A DNA stretch of 64,000 bases from Massospora cicadina (GCA_022478985.1 JAKSZP010017391.1:1-64000); one strand, 5' to 3'; counted from the first letter of the stretch, positions 22,297-32,680 are shown. A program made the numbers and translations. Notes: generated by a model from the sequence alone, not told the origin.

Positions 22297-24038
22297 TTAT
22301 ATTAATGCAAACATCTGGGGAGGGAGCATTGTGGCTGTGTTGAACTCATCCAGCTCCTCATTCACGAAGGTCATTTTCAGGTCCCAGCTGAGTAGGTCTG
22401 GGAGTAGGTTGCTCTCCCCAGGCTTATATTCTATCTTGAAATCATATTGAGATAGCTCCAGGTGCCAGCGAAATTGTCTTTGGTTCATCCTATGGGGGCT
22501 CTTGTGGAACTCCAAGGCCCTGTGGTCAGTCCAGATTGTGAACAGATGGCGCGCATACAACAGATGATGCTGCCACTCATCCAGTGCCGCAACAATCGCC
22601 AGGAGTTTTTTGACATAGACAGGGTAGTTGGTTTCCGCTGGTAGCATCTTCCTGCTGAAGTAGCATACCGGGTGGTCCAAACCATCCTCCCCTGTCTGCA
22701 GTAGGACCGCCCCAATGGTAAAATTTGACGCATCTGTCTCTACAATGAACGGGTGATTGGCGTCTGGGTGTGCTAGGACTGACGCTGTGAGGAGGGCCTC
22801 CTTGATGGCCTGGAACGCCCTATCTTCTTCTTTTTCCCATTTGAAAGGGACTTTCCTGGTCAACCAGGTAAGTGGGGTGGCTGTTTCCGAGAGGTCCTTG
22901 GTAAATCTCCTCAAGAAATTATCCACACCTAAGAAACTGCGCACCCCTGTCTTGTCCGTTGGCGCTGCCCATTCCTTCACTGCTGTCAGCTTGTCTGGGC
23001 AGATGGCTGTCCTTTTTTCAAATACAACGTTTCCTAGGAAAGACACTGAGCCCTTGTAGAACTCGCATTTGGAGGTCTTTAGACGCAGGTTGGCCTTGTC
23101 CAGTTCACTGAGGACCCTCTTGACATCCTCTGTGTGCATCTCGCAATACTTGGAGAACACCAAGATGTCATCCATGTACGCAACGCAGCATCTCCCCATC
23201 AAGTCACCCAGGGCATGGTCAATGGTCCTTTGGAAAATGGCAGGAGCGTTCTTGAGTCCAAACGGCATAACCCTGTATTCATATACCCCTAGGTGGCACT
23301 TGAATGCTGTGTACTGTTAGTGCTCTGGTACAACTGGCACTTGGTTAAGAGTCAACCAGGTCTAACTTAGAGAACACCTGACTCCCAGCGATCATCTGTG
23401 AGATGCTCGCCATCAGCGGGATGAGGTAGGGGTCCATTTCCGTTATGGCATCTATGTGGCGGTAGTCCACACAGGGGCGGAGCTCGCCATTGGCCTTATA
23501 GACAAGGAGGATGGGAGATACCACAGGAGATTTTGAGGGCACTATCACCCCTCGCTCCAACATATCCTTCACATACTGGTATAGGGCTTCCTTTGCTCTG
23601 GGGTTCAGGGGTACAACGGGCTTCCTTTTGGGAGCTCAGCATCCCCTTTGAACTTGAATGAGAATGCAAAGGGGCCCTGTGGATCGCAGGGGAGGCGAAG
23701 CTCTTTTGGAACAGGTGCTCATAGTCTCTGAATTCCTCCGGTATCTGTTTCTTCTCCGCCCCTAAGTGCACATAGTTCACACCAGGCCTGCTTCTGCCAA
23801 AGGTAAAGAATTCTAACAACAAGGGCTCTTGTTCCTTGGGGTGAAGCATCACCTGGCCCTCCTCCAAATCAAAGTGTGGGGAGTACTTATGCCACCATTT
23901 CATGCCTAGAACGATGGGATGGGGCAGGTTCTGGATGGCGCAAAAGTCTTCCCAGAAATGGTGGATTCCCTGTTGGAGCTTTATCTTGGGCTCAACCTCC
24001 CAGCACTCTGACGACTTGGAGGTGTCCGCAAGGGTCAC
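22297..24038 (-). pseudogene. Reverse transcriptase and RNase H of the nested element
   Basis: Three minus-strand frames cover the domain. 23496-24038 is the linker. 23345-23572 is RT fingers/palm: 'SPVVSPILLVYKANGELRPC', 'VDYRHIDA' and 'FSKLDLVDS'. 22297-23268 (323 codons) starts 'MPFGLKNAPAIFQ', carries YMDD at residues 31-34, and continues through RNase H with 'FIVETDASNFTIGAVLL' and 'IWTDHRALEF'. The conserved Glu of RNase H, normally in a K-E-L-L-A-I-V context, is Lys here ('VKKLLAIVAAL'). Stops near 23270-23345 and a shift near 23500 separate the frames. The RT core is the best preserved in the window. Confidence 0.85.
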
Positions 24039-24374
24039 AGTACCCTTTTCTCACATTTTTACTCTTAATTTCTTGGCTAGCTCTCAGTCCATGTAGTTTT
24101 CCTCAGCCCCAGTATCCACTAAAGCCCACAGTTTTTCTAACTTGGCCCCTTTCTCTTTCTTCTTTCGCTTCAAAGTAAACAGAATAAACAGGTAGGAGGA
24201 ACCGTTTCCTTTATTGAGTGACGAGATGTGGGCAGGGGTTGGGCAAAGGTTGTAAGTGGGGCCATCCAGGCCGCTGGGAGCAGTGGGTGCAGGAGCTGCA
24301 AGGCGTGGGGCATTCTCCCCCAGGGCCCCCTGCTCCTGTTGCCCCATATGGCTTGATATGGGCTCTGACTCCAC
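24039..24374 (-). pseudogene. Aspartic protease of the nested element
   Basis: The minus frame at 24084-24374 ends with 'LWALVDTGAEENYMD', the D-T-G-A active-site loop, with catalytic Asp, Thr and Gly all present. A stop follows immediately, and the rest of the domain continues near 24038 ('VTLADTSKSSECWEV'). The strand pairing 'HPIVLGMKWWHKYSPHFD' downstream is the segment that links protease to RT in Ty3/gypsy Pol. The stop makes the copy inactive unless read through. Confidence 0.75.
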
Positions 24375-24886
24375 GCGTCATCCACGGAATCTATTGTGAT
24401 TCCCAGGCACAGGGGCCCTGGCTTGGGCCAAGGATAGCTGGTTTTCTACCTGGGAAGCAACAGTGACCTCTTCTTCCAAGGTTGCCCCCAGGCGGGTGGC
24501 AGCCATAGCTGTGAGGATGTCTGGGCAAAGGTTCTGTCTGAACATCCATGCGAGCTGGTAAGGAGACACTTAGGCTTTGGCTAGGGGTCAGAACAACTGA
24601 GCATACTCCTTGACAGCCGTTTTCCGTTGGCTGAGGGCCAAGAGCGCAGACCAGGCGGCATCCTGAGAGTTGTTTGGGGTGGCGGCTCTTTCCACAAGGT
24701 GGAGGCAGTCCTCCAAAGAAGCAGGAAGGGCCAGCTGAGTCTCAATAGGTCAGTAAGCCAGATTGACAGATTCTTTGTTAGGTCCGCTATCACCTGGGCA
24801 ATCTGGAGGGATGCAACGTTGTACCCCAGAGGCTGCTGTAAGGTGGGCCTGTAATCTAACATGGGAGAAGATACCGTGCATAACAC
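24375..24886 (-). pseudogene. gag of the nested Ty3/gypsy element
   Basis: Minus-strand fragments at 24581-24886 and 24378-24569 lie between the leader and the protease. The downstream part is capsid-like: 'PYQLAWMFRQNLCPDIL' followed by 'SQVENQLSLAQARAPVPG'. A stop and frameshift around 24570 separate the two parts. I found no CCHC knuckle between the capsid and the protease, so the nucleocapsid motif is either lost or was never present. Gag would build the particle. Confidence 0.6.
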
Positions 24887-24900
24887 TCAACTCCTTGGGG

Positions 24901-25362
24901 TCAATGCTTGTCTAAACTCAGACGTGGCATCAACGTGTTGGACATAAGCGATTGAATTCCCTGGGATGGGAGAAGACAAGCGGCTTCCCTCAGCAGGAAA
25001 AGGATGGAGAAGATGACCATCAGGAGAGTGGTAGTGTGCTCATACCAGGAAGGTAGGGCTCTTTCATGTGGTCTCCTCATCTCATTCCATAAAAGGGAGA
25101 TGAGGTTAGTTGAACTTTGTCTAATGTGACGAATGGGGTCTCTCCACATTGCCACAAAGCAGTTGAGCAAGAGGGCCCATGTGAGGGCCCATAGGCAAGA
25201 GAGGGCCACTGTGGTGAGGTCCCTCGTACGTTGGCTTGTTGAGCAGCTTAGATATCCCTGGAACACTGTAAGGATGATGCTCACACTGAGGAGGGCAGTT
25301 TGGCCTTCAGAGAGAGCATACAGAGAGGCAACAGCTCTGTCAAAATCCAAGGAATGTTTCAT
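24901..25362 (-). CDS. Hydrophobic 153-codon frame spanning LTR and leader
   Basis: The frame starts with ATG inside the 5' LTR (25362) and runs past the LTR edge (25125) into the leader before gag. It has three hydrophobic stretches: 'ALLSVSIILTVFQGYL', 'VALSCLWALTWALLLNCFV' and 'TTLLMVIFSILFLL'. They could be membrane helices. The LTR part is preserved as an 82-codon frame in the other LTR (19677-19925). No family is recognised. It may be an accessory protein, or a chance frame kept open by shared ancestry. Confidence 0.35.
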   Translation of the reverse strand: MKHSLDFDRAVASLYALSEGQTALLSVSIILTVFQGYLSCSTSQRTRDLTTVALSCLWALTWALLLNCFVAMWRDPIRHIRQSSTNLISLLWNEMRRPHERALPSWYEHTTTLLMVIFSILFLLREAACLLPSQGIQSLMSNTLMPRLSLDKH

Positions 25363-26309
25363 GTTGCTTCACTCAAATTCCATGATTCTCCTTAAGATCT
25401 CAAATAAATGATTTCAAAATCTCAAAATTTTATTTTCAATTTTTAAGGTTTTTATTGTATATATTAGAAGATGAAGTTGTCTTAAACACCTTCGCTTGGT
25501 TTGTTTTTATATTAGGGAATGGGGGATGTGGGGAAATTGGACCCCGCGGAGTCTGCGGGTGGCAGGCTATCCACAAAACTATTTTGAGAATCTCAGCCTC
25601 CAATATCCCCATCTAGGCATGTTCTAGACCATTTGTTGAGTACCCGTGGTGTTACAGAATATTTTTCGCATATATTTTTGTTCATCAAGGATGAATCATA
25701 ACTCATATCAACCTTATTGCCAAAATTCCCATTTTTGGGGTAATTTGGCCTAGCAGCCCCTGATTCACTGGGCTGCCCTTCGCTGTGGCTCTCAATAATT
25801 TTGATGAGTGATGGAATCAGCTTGGCGGCTCCTGATTCATTGAGCTGCCCAATGTCATCATTTCCTTTTCTGGTGTTATTTGGCTTGGCAGCTCCTGATT
25901 TGTTTTGCTGCCTGATGCCATCAGTTCCTCTTTTGGTGTTATTCAGCTTGGCAGCTCCTGATTCACTGAGCTGCCTGATGCTGTGATTCATGCCGCTTCT
26001 GTTTTTGGCATAATTCAGCTTGGCAGCCCATGATTCGCTGGGATGCTCTTTGCTGTTGCCAATCTCTATGCATGGGACCTCAGAATTTGGGTTGGCAGCC
26101 TCTGATTGGCCCAGTCACCATTTATGTCAACCTTTGACTCGAGGTTTTATCAATTTTGTGGCATCTGATTTGACAGAATGCCATTTTCAAGAGTCATTGC
26201 CCTTGAACCCTACGTTTTTATGTAAATTGTGCGCAGTACTATTAGCCGCAATCCCTACCTTAGGGGGGTCAGGGCTATTTGGTGGTCAGGCAGCGCCTTG
26301 ACCGTCACA
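25125..26309 (-). repeat. 5' LTR (element orientation) of the nested Ty3/gypsy
   Basis: It begins TGTGAC and ends GTCACA. It carries the imperfect tandem hairpin array (25753 to about 26115), a minus frame with 21-residue repeats (25593-25991), and the start of a hydrophobic frame that crosses into the leader (24901-25362). The leader just downstream in element sense begins TTAGACAAAG, which does not resemble an initiator-Met tRNA complement, so the priming mechanism is unassigned. Confidence 0.9.
25593..25991 (-). CDS. LTR-internal frame with 21-residue repeats, longer copy
   Basis: This is the counterpart of 20230-20553 in the 5' LTR of the nested element, 132 codons. After the repeats it continues with a hydrophilic tail (YPKNGNFGNKV). 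It lies upstream of the hydrophobic frame at 24901-25362 in element sense. Whether it is transcribed depends on where in the LTR transcription starts, which cannot be seen. Confidence 0.3.
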   Translation of the reverse strand: MNHSIRQLSESGAAKLNNTKRGTDGIRQQNKSGAAKPNNTRKGNDDIGQLNESGAAKLIPSLIKIIESHSEGQPSESGAARPNYPKNGNFGNKVDMSYDSSLMNKNICEKYSVTPRVLNKWSRTCLDGDIGG

Positions 26310-27063
26310 ATATCCAAACTTGGAAATTGCAGCCTAGCAATTTCACTTAATTATATTTTGACTATGATGACATGGGCTCAAGGGTCCTGTTGGTTAGGTT
26401 GGACTTAGATTAAGTTTTGACTTAATGACTCAGGCACGTGGGCTTTGTTGGTATATGTCAAAATTAGTTTGAAATGTCAGTCAAGTTTTTGATCAAATTA
26501 ATTACTAATTAGTGATACAAAGCACCTTGGCATGTGCTGCCAATTGCATGTGAAAGTGAATCAGTTCAGCTATTTTGAAGACATGATGAAATGGCATATT
26601 AAGGATGATGATGGTGTTTATACTGACCCTGAGGCTGAGCATGATGCCTTGAGTCAAAGTATACGTAGATGTTCTTACAAACTTATTACATGGTTAAGTG
26701 CCACTGAAATTAAGTTGTCATGGATAAGATGTGGTGAACATCAAACCCTAAAAATAACCCTTAAGTTGACATTAATAAAATATATCTAACTACTAGACTT
26801 GTTTATAATTTAATTTATAAACTTTTTTGTGTTTAGGATTTCTTTTGTACCAGTCAGCTTTTACTTGGGATCAGTAAGATCAGGGCGGCATGCCATCATC
26901 CAAGCAAAAATGACAGGGAATACGAATTAAATACTACCCAGAAGCTATAATTAAAATGCTAATCACCATCCTGTCTGTTGTCTCCACACAATAGACACTT
27001 GAAACTGAATTTCACACCTGATGAAGAACCAGCCATCAGACAAAGCCCTAATTCAACAATAAG

Positions 27064-27714
27064 CTTTAGTAATATAATCAAATCCATGTAGCGATATTTG
27101 GCCTGAGCCATGTTATTGTACTAGGTTTTATTTAGATTATTAGTTCAAGCATTAGGTGGGAAAATCGGCCCAATCTGTAGGTTATCAAAGTTTTTATTTT
27201 GAGTCAACCACAGAATTTGACAGGTGGATTGCTGAATTCTAAGAAATGATGTTCACTACAGGTGCACCTCTGATCTGGGAATGAGAAGAAATTTCTGACA
27301 CACATCAGAGTTTTTAAATGATGGAATTGTTATGAATTACTTACCAAAATGGAATAGGGTGAGCTAATCCTGGAAAAGCACAAAAATATTGAAAGTATGA
27401 CTCCTAGCCCTGGTTAGAATGTTATTTTTATTTAAGGATTAAATTCAATCAGGTATTCCAAGAAGTGGGATTACAACCATGCCTTGTCCTGATAAATTCT
27501 TTTGGTAAAACCATAACATCTTAGGTGTATTGCTGCTACCATATCCAAGAGAACATGGTGAAATAAACTTGACTGGTTACTACCAATTCTGGATCTGCAA
27601 AATTGCCCTGAGACAGCTTAAGAATCCGCTGACACCAAGTTGTCAGACTGGTTCTTTATAAGATGAACCCTCAACGTTGAGCTCACCCTCTAGGACAAGT
27701 CTTGAGTGTGGCTC
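27064..27714. other. Non-coding interior between family D copies (right part)
   Basis: No recognisable gene. It resumes the sequence interrupted at 16714, right after the ATAAG duplication. AT-rich, with no purine tract before the family D copy at 27715. Confidence 0.4.
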
Positions 27715-28265
27715 TGTCAGGATTTTACCCTATTTGGTTAATCCTTATCCTGGGGTTAAACTTATGGCAGCCCTTTAGTCCAAGTCTCAGGTAAATAGGC
27801 CTGCCACCTAATATTCTATAACATCTACTATAATAATTAAGATAATTCTATTTAGTTTTGAACAGATACCAGATTTGATCTTTGATGAGTTGATTATTTA
27901 TCTCATCAAATCATAATCAGATCAACTGTATTATATTATTAATAAGTAATATTACAATTGACCCTATATAAGGGTCAAAATAATTTATATAAACGACAGT
28001 TCAACTTCACTTTTATATTATATACATATATTATATAAGAATTGCATCAAGGAAATATAATCCTTGCAGTGACAATGCATCTTCCTGGGCCTCTAATGTC
28101 TGTTTATTTTGATAATACCATTCTTTTCTCATTATCCCAAGTCAGGACAGAGTCTTGACCTGTTGACTTTATATATATTCTATAAGGGAATCTAATTCCT
28201 TGACTAATTATTATTTATTTGATCACCTCCAAGCAAGCTTCAAGGGCCTTAGAGTTCAGCTGATG
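27715..28265 (+). repeat. Family D repeat, copy 2 (probable LTR)
   Basis: It is colinear with 15132-15690, beginning TGTCAGG and ending near 'cagctgatgg'. The 11-bp stem of copy 1 is decayed here (TTGCATCAAGG...CCTTGCAG), and the ATATTACTAA palindrome is also imperfect. Differences include CG/TG/CA exchanges and many indels, so the pair is old. Confidence 0.6.
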
Positions 28266-28279
28266 GATCGCAAAATTCC

Positions 28280-29040
28280 AAGGCTTGGGATATACTTTTT
28301 CTTATAAGCATACATTAATCACAGAAGTGCCAAAGTGTCCCAGTTTAAGCACTTGTTACACTGCAGTTCTCTTTGTGATTGGCGTTCAACTGGCTTCTTA
28401 TAATTTTCTCTTTGATTCTCACTCTTGTTCTGAAAAGAATATACAGACTTTCCAAGTCTTTAAGGTGTGTGAATGGCAACCATGGATCCCATCAAGCACT
28501 TTCTTTGCACATCAAAAAATCTACTTGATTGCAATTTAGAAACATTACAGTTTTAGTGCTAATGTCATATGCATCTTGAGGGAATGATTCATCTCCAATG
28601 AACTGAGAAACATTTTCTCTGCTGTAGAAAAACATATCGCACCAGTTGTCCACAACTGTTACACTTTGAGATAGTATAAAGTTGTGTAGTTGTCAATTGA
28701 TTCATTTTTTCCCATCTTTATTGGCAAAAGTCATGTTTTATATTTTGAACATCTTGTCAAAGCCAAACATAGATAAGAGTATTTCTCTAATTTCAGTCCA
28801 AGTTAGACTTGTCACAAACTTGCACTGAGGATCTCTTGAGCTTATGACTTATATAAACTTGGTTGTGGTGAGCTTTCTGGAGATCACTCGCTCCATTTAT
28901 AATGGTTCATACATTTTTAAAAAGCCCATGGTTGTTCCATAATAAAAAGTGAACAATGGGTTAAAGTAAGGTTTAAAAATGGGATCCTTTGAAGTAGTTC
29001 AGGACGCATAAGACGTGTATGTGCTGCCATCAATTGAGTA
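28280..29040 (-). pseudogene. Reversed gag remnant related to family B
   Basis: Minus-strand reading near 28940-29010 gives 'KDPIFKPYFNPLF' and 'MGFLKMYEPL', parallel to 'EKDPKYKLYLKTMY' and 'GFLQMYENSM' of the gag at 8160-8280. Downstream (lower coordinates) come 'SLTWTEIREILLSMFGFDKM' near 28790 and 'VDNWCDMFFYSRENVSQF' near 28640. Stops interrupt every frame. It is a capsid fossil of a Ty3/gypsy element in the opposite orientation to B. No LTR could be attached to it. Confidence 0.5.
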
Positions 29041-30396
29041 ACCAAAATTTGGTATCTTTAAACACGTTCCTTCTCTTAATGGGCTTAATTCTGGGTGCGG
29101 CTGAACTTGCAGTCGATACTTACGCTTCTATAAGTTTTTCTCAAAAGTATATGTGATAGAGTTCTTTTGGTCCATTAATTATCCATACTCATTCATGGTA
29201 CATATGTTTAATCTATTCTCAATTTCAGGGTAAAAATTAAAGCTTCAAGTTCCTTCAAACTAAAATCAATCTTTTTTGTAGTTGAATTACAACCAATTAT
29301 TAGGGTAGTGGCAATGAAAGCTCTTATGGCTGTCCCTTTGACTCATTTACGCTGTTTTTGCAACTACATTACTTCTTGTTACAAAGTTCTAAGCTTTGCT
29401 GTCCGTATCCCTGGCCGCTTGGGTAGCTCACATGGTGCCAGCTTAGAAACCCAACAATAGGAAAGGTGAGGTAGGCTTAGTACGCTGCACTGCCCAAGAG
29501 AAAGGGGGCCAAAGTTCCCCTTGTGGTTACCAACCTTGACTTTTGTTAGAGAAGGGATAAGTTAAATGAAATTAATAACTATTATAATCAATCATCAAGT
29601 ATTTATAGTAAAATTAAAGGCTAAAAGTGAGATAGGGTAAAGTATTTATGAAAGGCAATAGGTAAGTTACTAGTTGATAATGGCCTAGCTTTAGGAAAAT
29701 CTTGATGCAACTGCTGATAGAATAATAATATTTTAGGCCTTGATATTACAAATGAAATTGATATCAGCTTTTTATTGCAAGTAATTAAATGACTTGATGT
29801 ATTATTAAGAACAATCACTGATATATTTAGACTCATTAAATATAAGAATTAGAACCATCATCACTCACTCTTACTTATGAAAACCTCAGCACTCCGCTGT
29901 CAAAATGATTATAAATCAGCTTATGTTGCTAGTAAATTTTTAAATAATTATATGATTGGGTTTAAGCGTCAAAATGGTATTTTCAGTAACTGAATGATAG
30001 ATATGATTATTTGGACATTCTTAGCTACAGTTGCTGGTGTCAAGTCAAACTTACTAGTTAGTATTAATAATTTAATATATGATATTGGGAGGTGATCCTC
30101 AACACATCAAATTTTGCTCAACCCAACTCAATGGGGAGCCTAATTTGGCATTCTGCAAATAAACTAATATTGGCAAGTCATGACATCTAAAAGAGGCTTC
30201 TCCCAGTAAAGGGTAAATGCTTGACACTTGCCTTGATGACATCTTCTTCCATCACCAGGATTTCAGAATCTCTTTCACCAGGGTAAGCTTCAATATTCTC
30301 AACGTCACTCATTTCATTATGAGCCACACTCTCTTTAATATTTTTGTCTGATAGTATCACTCCTTTGAGCACCATAATCAACAGTTTAGCTGTGGC
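29041..30396. other. No recognisable gene; AT-rich remnants
   Basis: Short frames only. A minus-strand 64-codon frame at 30187-30381 is acidic and hydrophilic (NEMSDVENIEAYPGERDSE) with no known motif. A GC-richer patch near 29400-29530 has an A-box-like 'tagctcacatgg' but no B box. No terminal repeats were seen. The segment ends at the LINE target duplication (30397). Confidence 0.4.
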
Positions 30397-30493
30397 TAAC
30401 CAAATTTTGTAGAGCTTTTCTTTCTTGTAACAATCACTTTAGTTACTATGATTTGATTTGAACAGCAAAATTGGATAATCACACACAGGAAAG

Positions 30494-31734
30494 ATGGGCG
30501 ACTTTAATAACAAAAATAATACAACATGGGTGAGAGTCGTGGCAAGCGGTGCACTTAATGGTGCAACTAAGGCAAGAAACGCCCTGGAGGGGGACCAGAA
30601 CCCAATCTGCAAAGAAATTGCAAACTCAGACACCATCTGGGTTTATGGTATTTACTGTAAAGCACGCGCAATACATGTACATTCAATTCAACCAACCTTT
30701 GTCAAAGGTGGAACACGGGATCAGACTCTTCCTTGGGGATGAGTCACCAACCCTGTGGGAGAAAACATTTGAGGCACAGACCTCACTTTTCCCTCATGTG
30801 GTGTACGTAGCCACCAACAACATGGGCTGTGGCTGGATTGATATGTTTTGAAACAGCTGATGAAGCCAATGCCGCAGCAAAATCTGCGTGGAAATTGCCC
30901 TCCCTGAGGGCAAAAATTGTGCGCACCGCGCGCACCAGAAGGAACAAAGCAAAAACTTTGTTCATCTCCTTTGACTCTCTCCGCACCAAACTTCCTCATA
31001 AGGTAATCAAGGAGGAGCTCTGCAAAGGTCTTGTGGCCTATGGAGAAATCCAACAACTTGAATTACAGCAATTTCTGCTTAATGCCCGACCTGTGCACGG
31101 GTAAAGCTATCACTGTAATCAACCCCTTCCCAGAAGTGGAAGAGGACTTAACCAGAATTCCCCGCGCAGCAGAATTTCACTTTGCAGATGGGGCCAGTTG
31201 GCTGCATTCCGAGTTACACTGGAACGCGCACCACCCATTTGCAACCACTGTGGCTCACTGGGCCACAAGGAACATGCATGCCCTGTAAAAGAGGGCTTAA
31301 TGGAAAATGATTTTTGTGAAGAAGCTATGGACGAAGATAATGAAAACTTAGCCAAAATGACTGATGGCCACCACCCATTCCGCTGGGGTGAAGATGGACT
31401 ATACTCCATCGTGGACCCAATTACAAGTAAACAGCGTAAAGCAGCACAAAAAGCCCGCAAGAGAGCAGCAGCTGAAGCGGTGGCACACGCGGAATCCGCC
31501 ATTAACCACGGACAAATTCAGGAGGATATTTCAGATATTCACCAAACCAACCAATCAGAACAATATGCCCAGGGCAAAAATTTTCACAGTAACCAGACTC
31601 AGCCACAAAGCGTCATCAGTCATGCACATACTGAGGAACAATGCAACCACAATTTGGTTGAAAATGCGGTGCACAATGCAACAAAGTTGAACCTCAAAAA
31701 TACAAAATCCAATCAACAACTCGCATCAAATTAA
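30494..31734 (+). pseudogene. LINE ORF1 (RRM-like plus CCHC), frameshifted
   Basis: It starts 'MGDFNNKNNTTWVRVVASG'. After a frameshift near 30740-30830 comes an RRM-like region ('LICFETADEANAAAKSAW', then 'TLFISFDSLRTKLPHKVI'). Another shift near 31100 leads into the last frame (31198-31734), which carries a zinc knuckle, CNHCGSLGHKEHAC (C-x2-C-x4-H-x4-C). A charged, Gln/Asn-rich tail follows. ORF1 proteins bind the LINE RNA. The same RRM-like domain, diverged, makes up the ORF1-only elements at 39291-50290. Confidence 0.8.
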
Positions 31735-32680
31735 CATGAGACCTGTGCAGGAAAAGTTGACACAAATGCAAAAAACCACAATTCCCTTGAATCATTGGGT
31801 CAGATCAAGGGAACCAACAATGGCAGTGAAAGAGTTGGAGTACAGACGTGGAGCATGGCCAAAATGAGCTGCGGTGGGATAGGACCAGAGGGTCCTCCCA
31901 ACCGCTCCTGAGGCCGCGGGCACCTCAGTGTCAATAGGGATGTTAAACATCGCGGGAGCCAGGGCTCATATGTCCCAAGCCAAAAGCTGGCATTCCTGCG
32001 AAAACCTCTTGTAGACATCTTGGCCATCCAAGAAACCCACTGCCTACAAGGGGAAGAAGAATCCTGGTCAACCAGGGTCGCACCACCACAATCATTATGG
32101 ACATCTCACTGTGGGGTGATAGTCCAAAACAACAAAAAATTTAAAATTACAAATTCATCATCACACTTGCATGGTTGAGTCCTGGTAGCAACAATCACAT
32201 GCCAAGATGAAATGATTTCGTTAGCATGTATCTATGCACCGTGTACTGCAACCAAGAGAAATTTTTTTTAAAAATTTCTACCCCTCACCCTCCCACCAGA
32301 TATCATCATGTTAGGCGATTTCAACTGCTGGGATAACCCCAATACAGATCGATGACCTAATCCCAGGGGATACCCACCTGGACACATTGAATATCGCACA
32401 ATGAAGGCATCTCTTGGCTTACAGGATGCTCTTCCTCCCAATTCACCAATCCTTCCCCATATGACAAGACTCAACATATGTGAGTGACTGCTCATATCAA
32501 TGAGTCATATTGACCACATCCTCATCCCACAATCCCACCACTCAAGAGTCTCTAAATTTACAACAAAAAAGATCAATTTTTCTGATCACCGATTAATTAT
32601 GGTGCAGTTAGCGCCACCCAATACCACACACAGGTGTCGCCTTGGAGAAAGCTTCGCCCAGAAAATATAAGATATCATGA
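31735..32680 (+). pseudogene. LINE ORF2 endonuclease domain
   Basis: Fragments of an exonuclease-endonuclease-phosphatase fold appear in order: 'LNIAGARAHM' near 31942, 'DILAIQETHCLQGE' near 32014 (catalytic Glu), 'LACIYAPCTATKR' near 32224, 'IIMLGDFNCWDNPNTDR' near 32302-32352 (Asp and Asn), 'SHIDHILIPQSHHSRV' near 32506, and 'KINFSDHRLIMVQL' near 32570 (catalytic Asp-His). The enzyme nicks target DNA for target-primed reverse transcription. Frames shift several times, so this copy is not functional although every motif is still visible. Confidence 0.85.

Larger units (their letters stand above)
19688..26309 (-). mobile_element. Complete Ty3/gypsy element nested in an LTR, target duplication ATATC
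   Basis: The element has near-identical ends (TGTGAC...GTCACA), LTRs of 1193 bp (19688-20880) and 1185 bp (25125-26309), and an exact ATATC duplication. Reading on the minus strand gives 5' LTR, gag, protease, RT, RNase H, integrase, a polypurine tract, then 3' LTR. The LTRs differ at very roughly 8% of sites by eye, mostly at CpG. Coding frames are longer than in any other LTR element here (one of 323 codons), but stops and at least one changed catalytic residue make it inactive. Base composition is visibly richer in G+C than the surrounding AT-rich remnants. Confidence 0.95.
16720..27058 (+). mobile_element. Non-autonomous LTR element (LARD-like), target duplication ATAAG, split by nested insertion
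   Basis: The element begins TGTTGAG and ends TTCAACA. The exact 5-bp duplication ATAAG flanks it (16715-16719 and 27059-27063). It has LTRs of 826 and about 831 bp once the nested element is removed, and about 3.7 kb total length. The interior (17546-19600) holds a broken gag with a zinc knuckle and a small integrase C-terminal frame, but no protease, RT or RNase H. It must therefore depend on another element. A purine tract 'aaggtgggggaag' abuts the 3' LTR at 19601. The 3' LTR is interrupted at 19687 by the complete element 19688-26309, so this element is the older of the two. Confidence 0.9.
19601..27058 (+). repeat. 3' LTR of the ATAAG element, split into 19601-19687 and 26315-27058
   Basis: The LTR is interrupted by a 6622-bp insertion plus a 5-bp duplication (ATATC at 19683-19687 and 26310-26314). 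Joining across the duplication restores colinearity with 16720-17545 ('aagtatatccaaacttgg'). It carries a conserved LTR frame at 26532-26789 (85 codons). Confidence 0.9.

Noticed and set aside
15132..28265. Firm call of family D as a complete LTR element
   Set aside because: No target duplication, no convincing primer site or purine tract; two independent solo LTRs remain possible, so only repeats are annotated.
29395..29530. tRNA gene or SINE head with A-box-like 'tagctcacatgg'
   Set aside because: No B box at a proper distance and no foldable arms.
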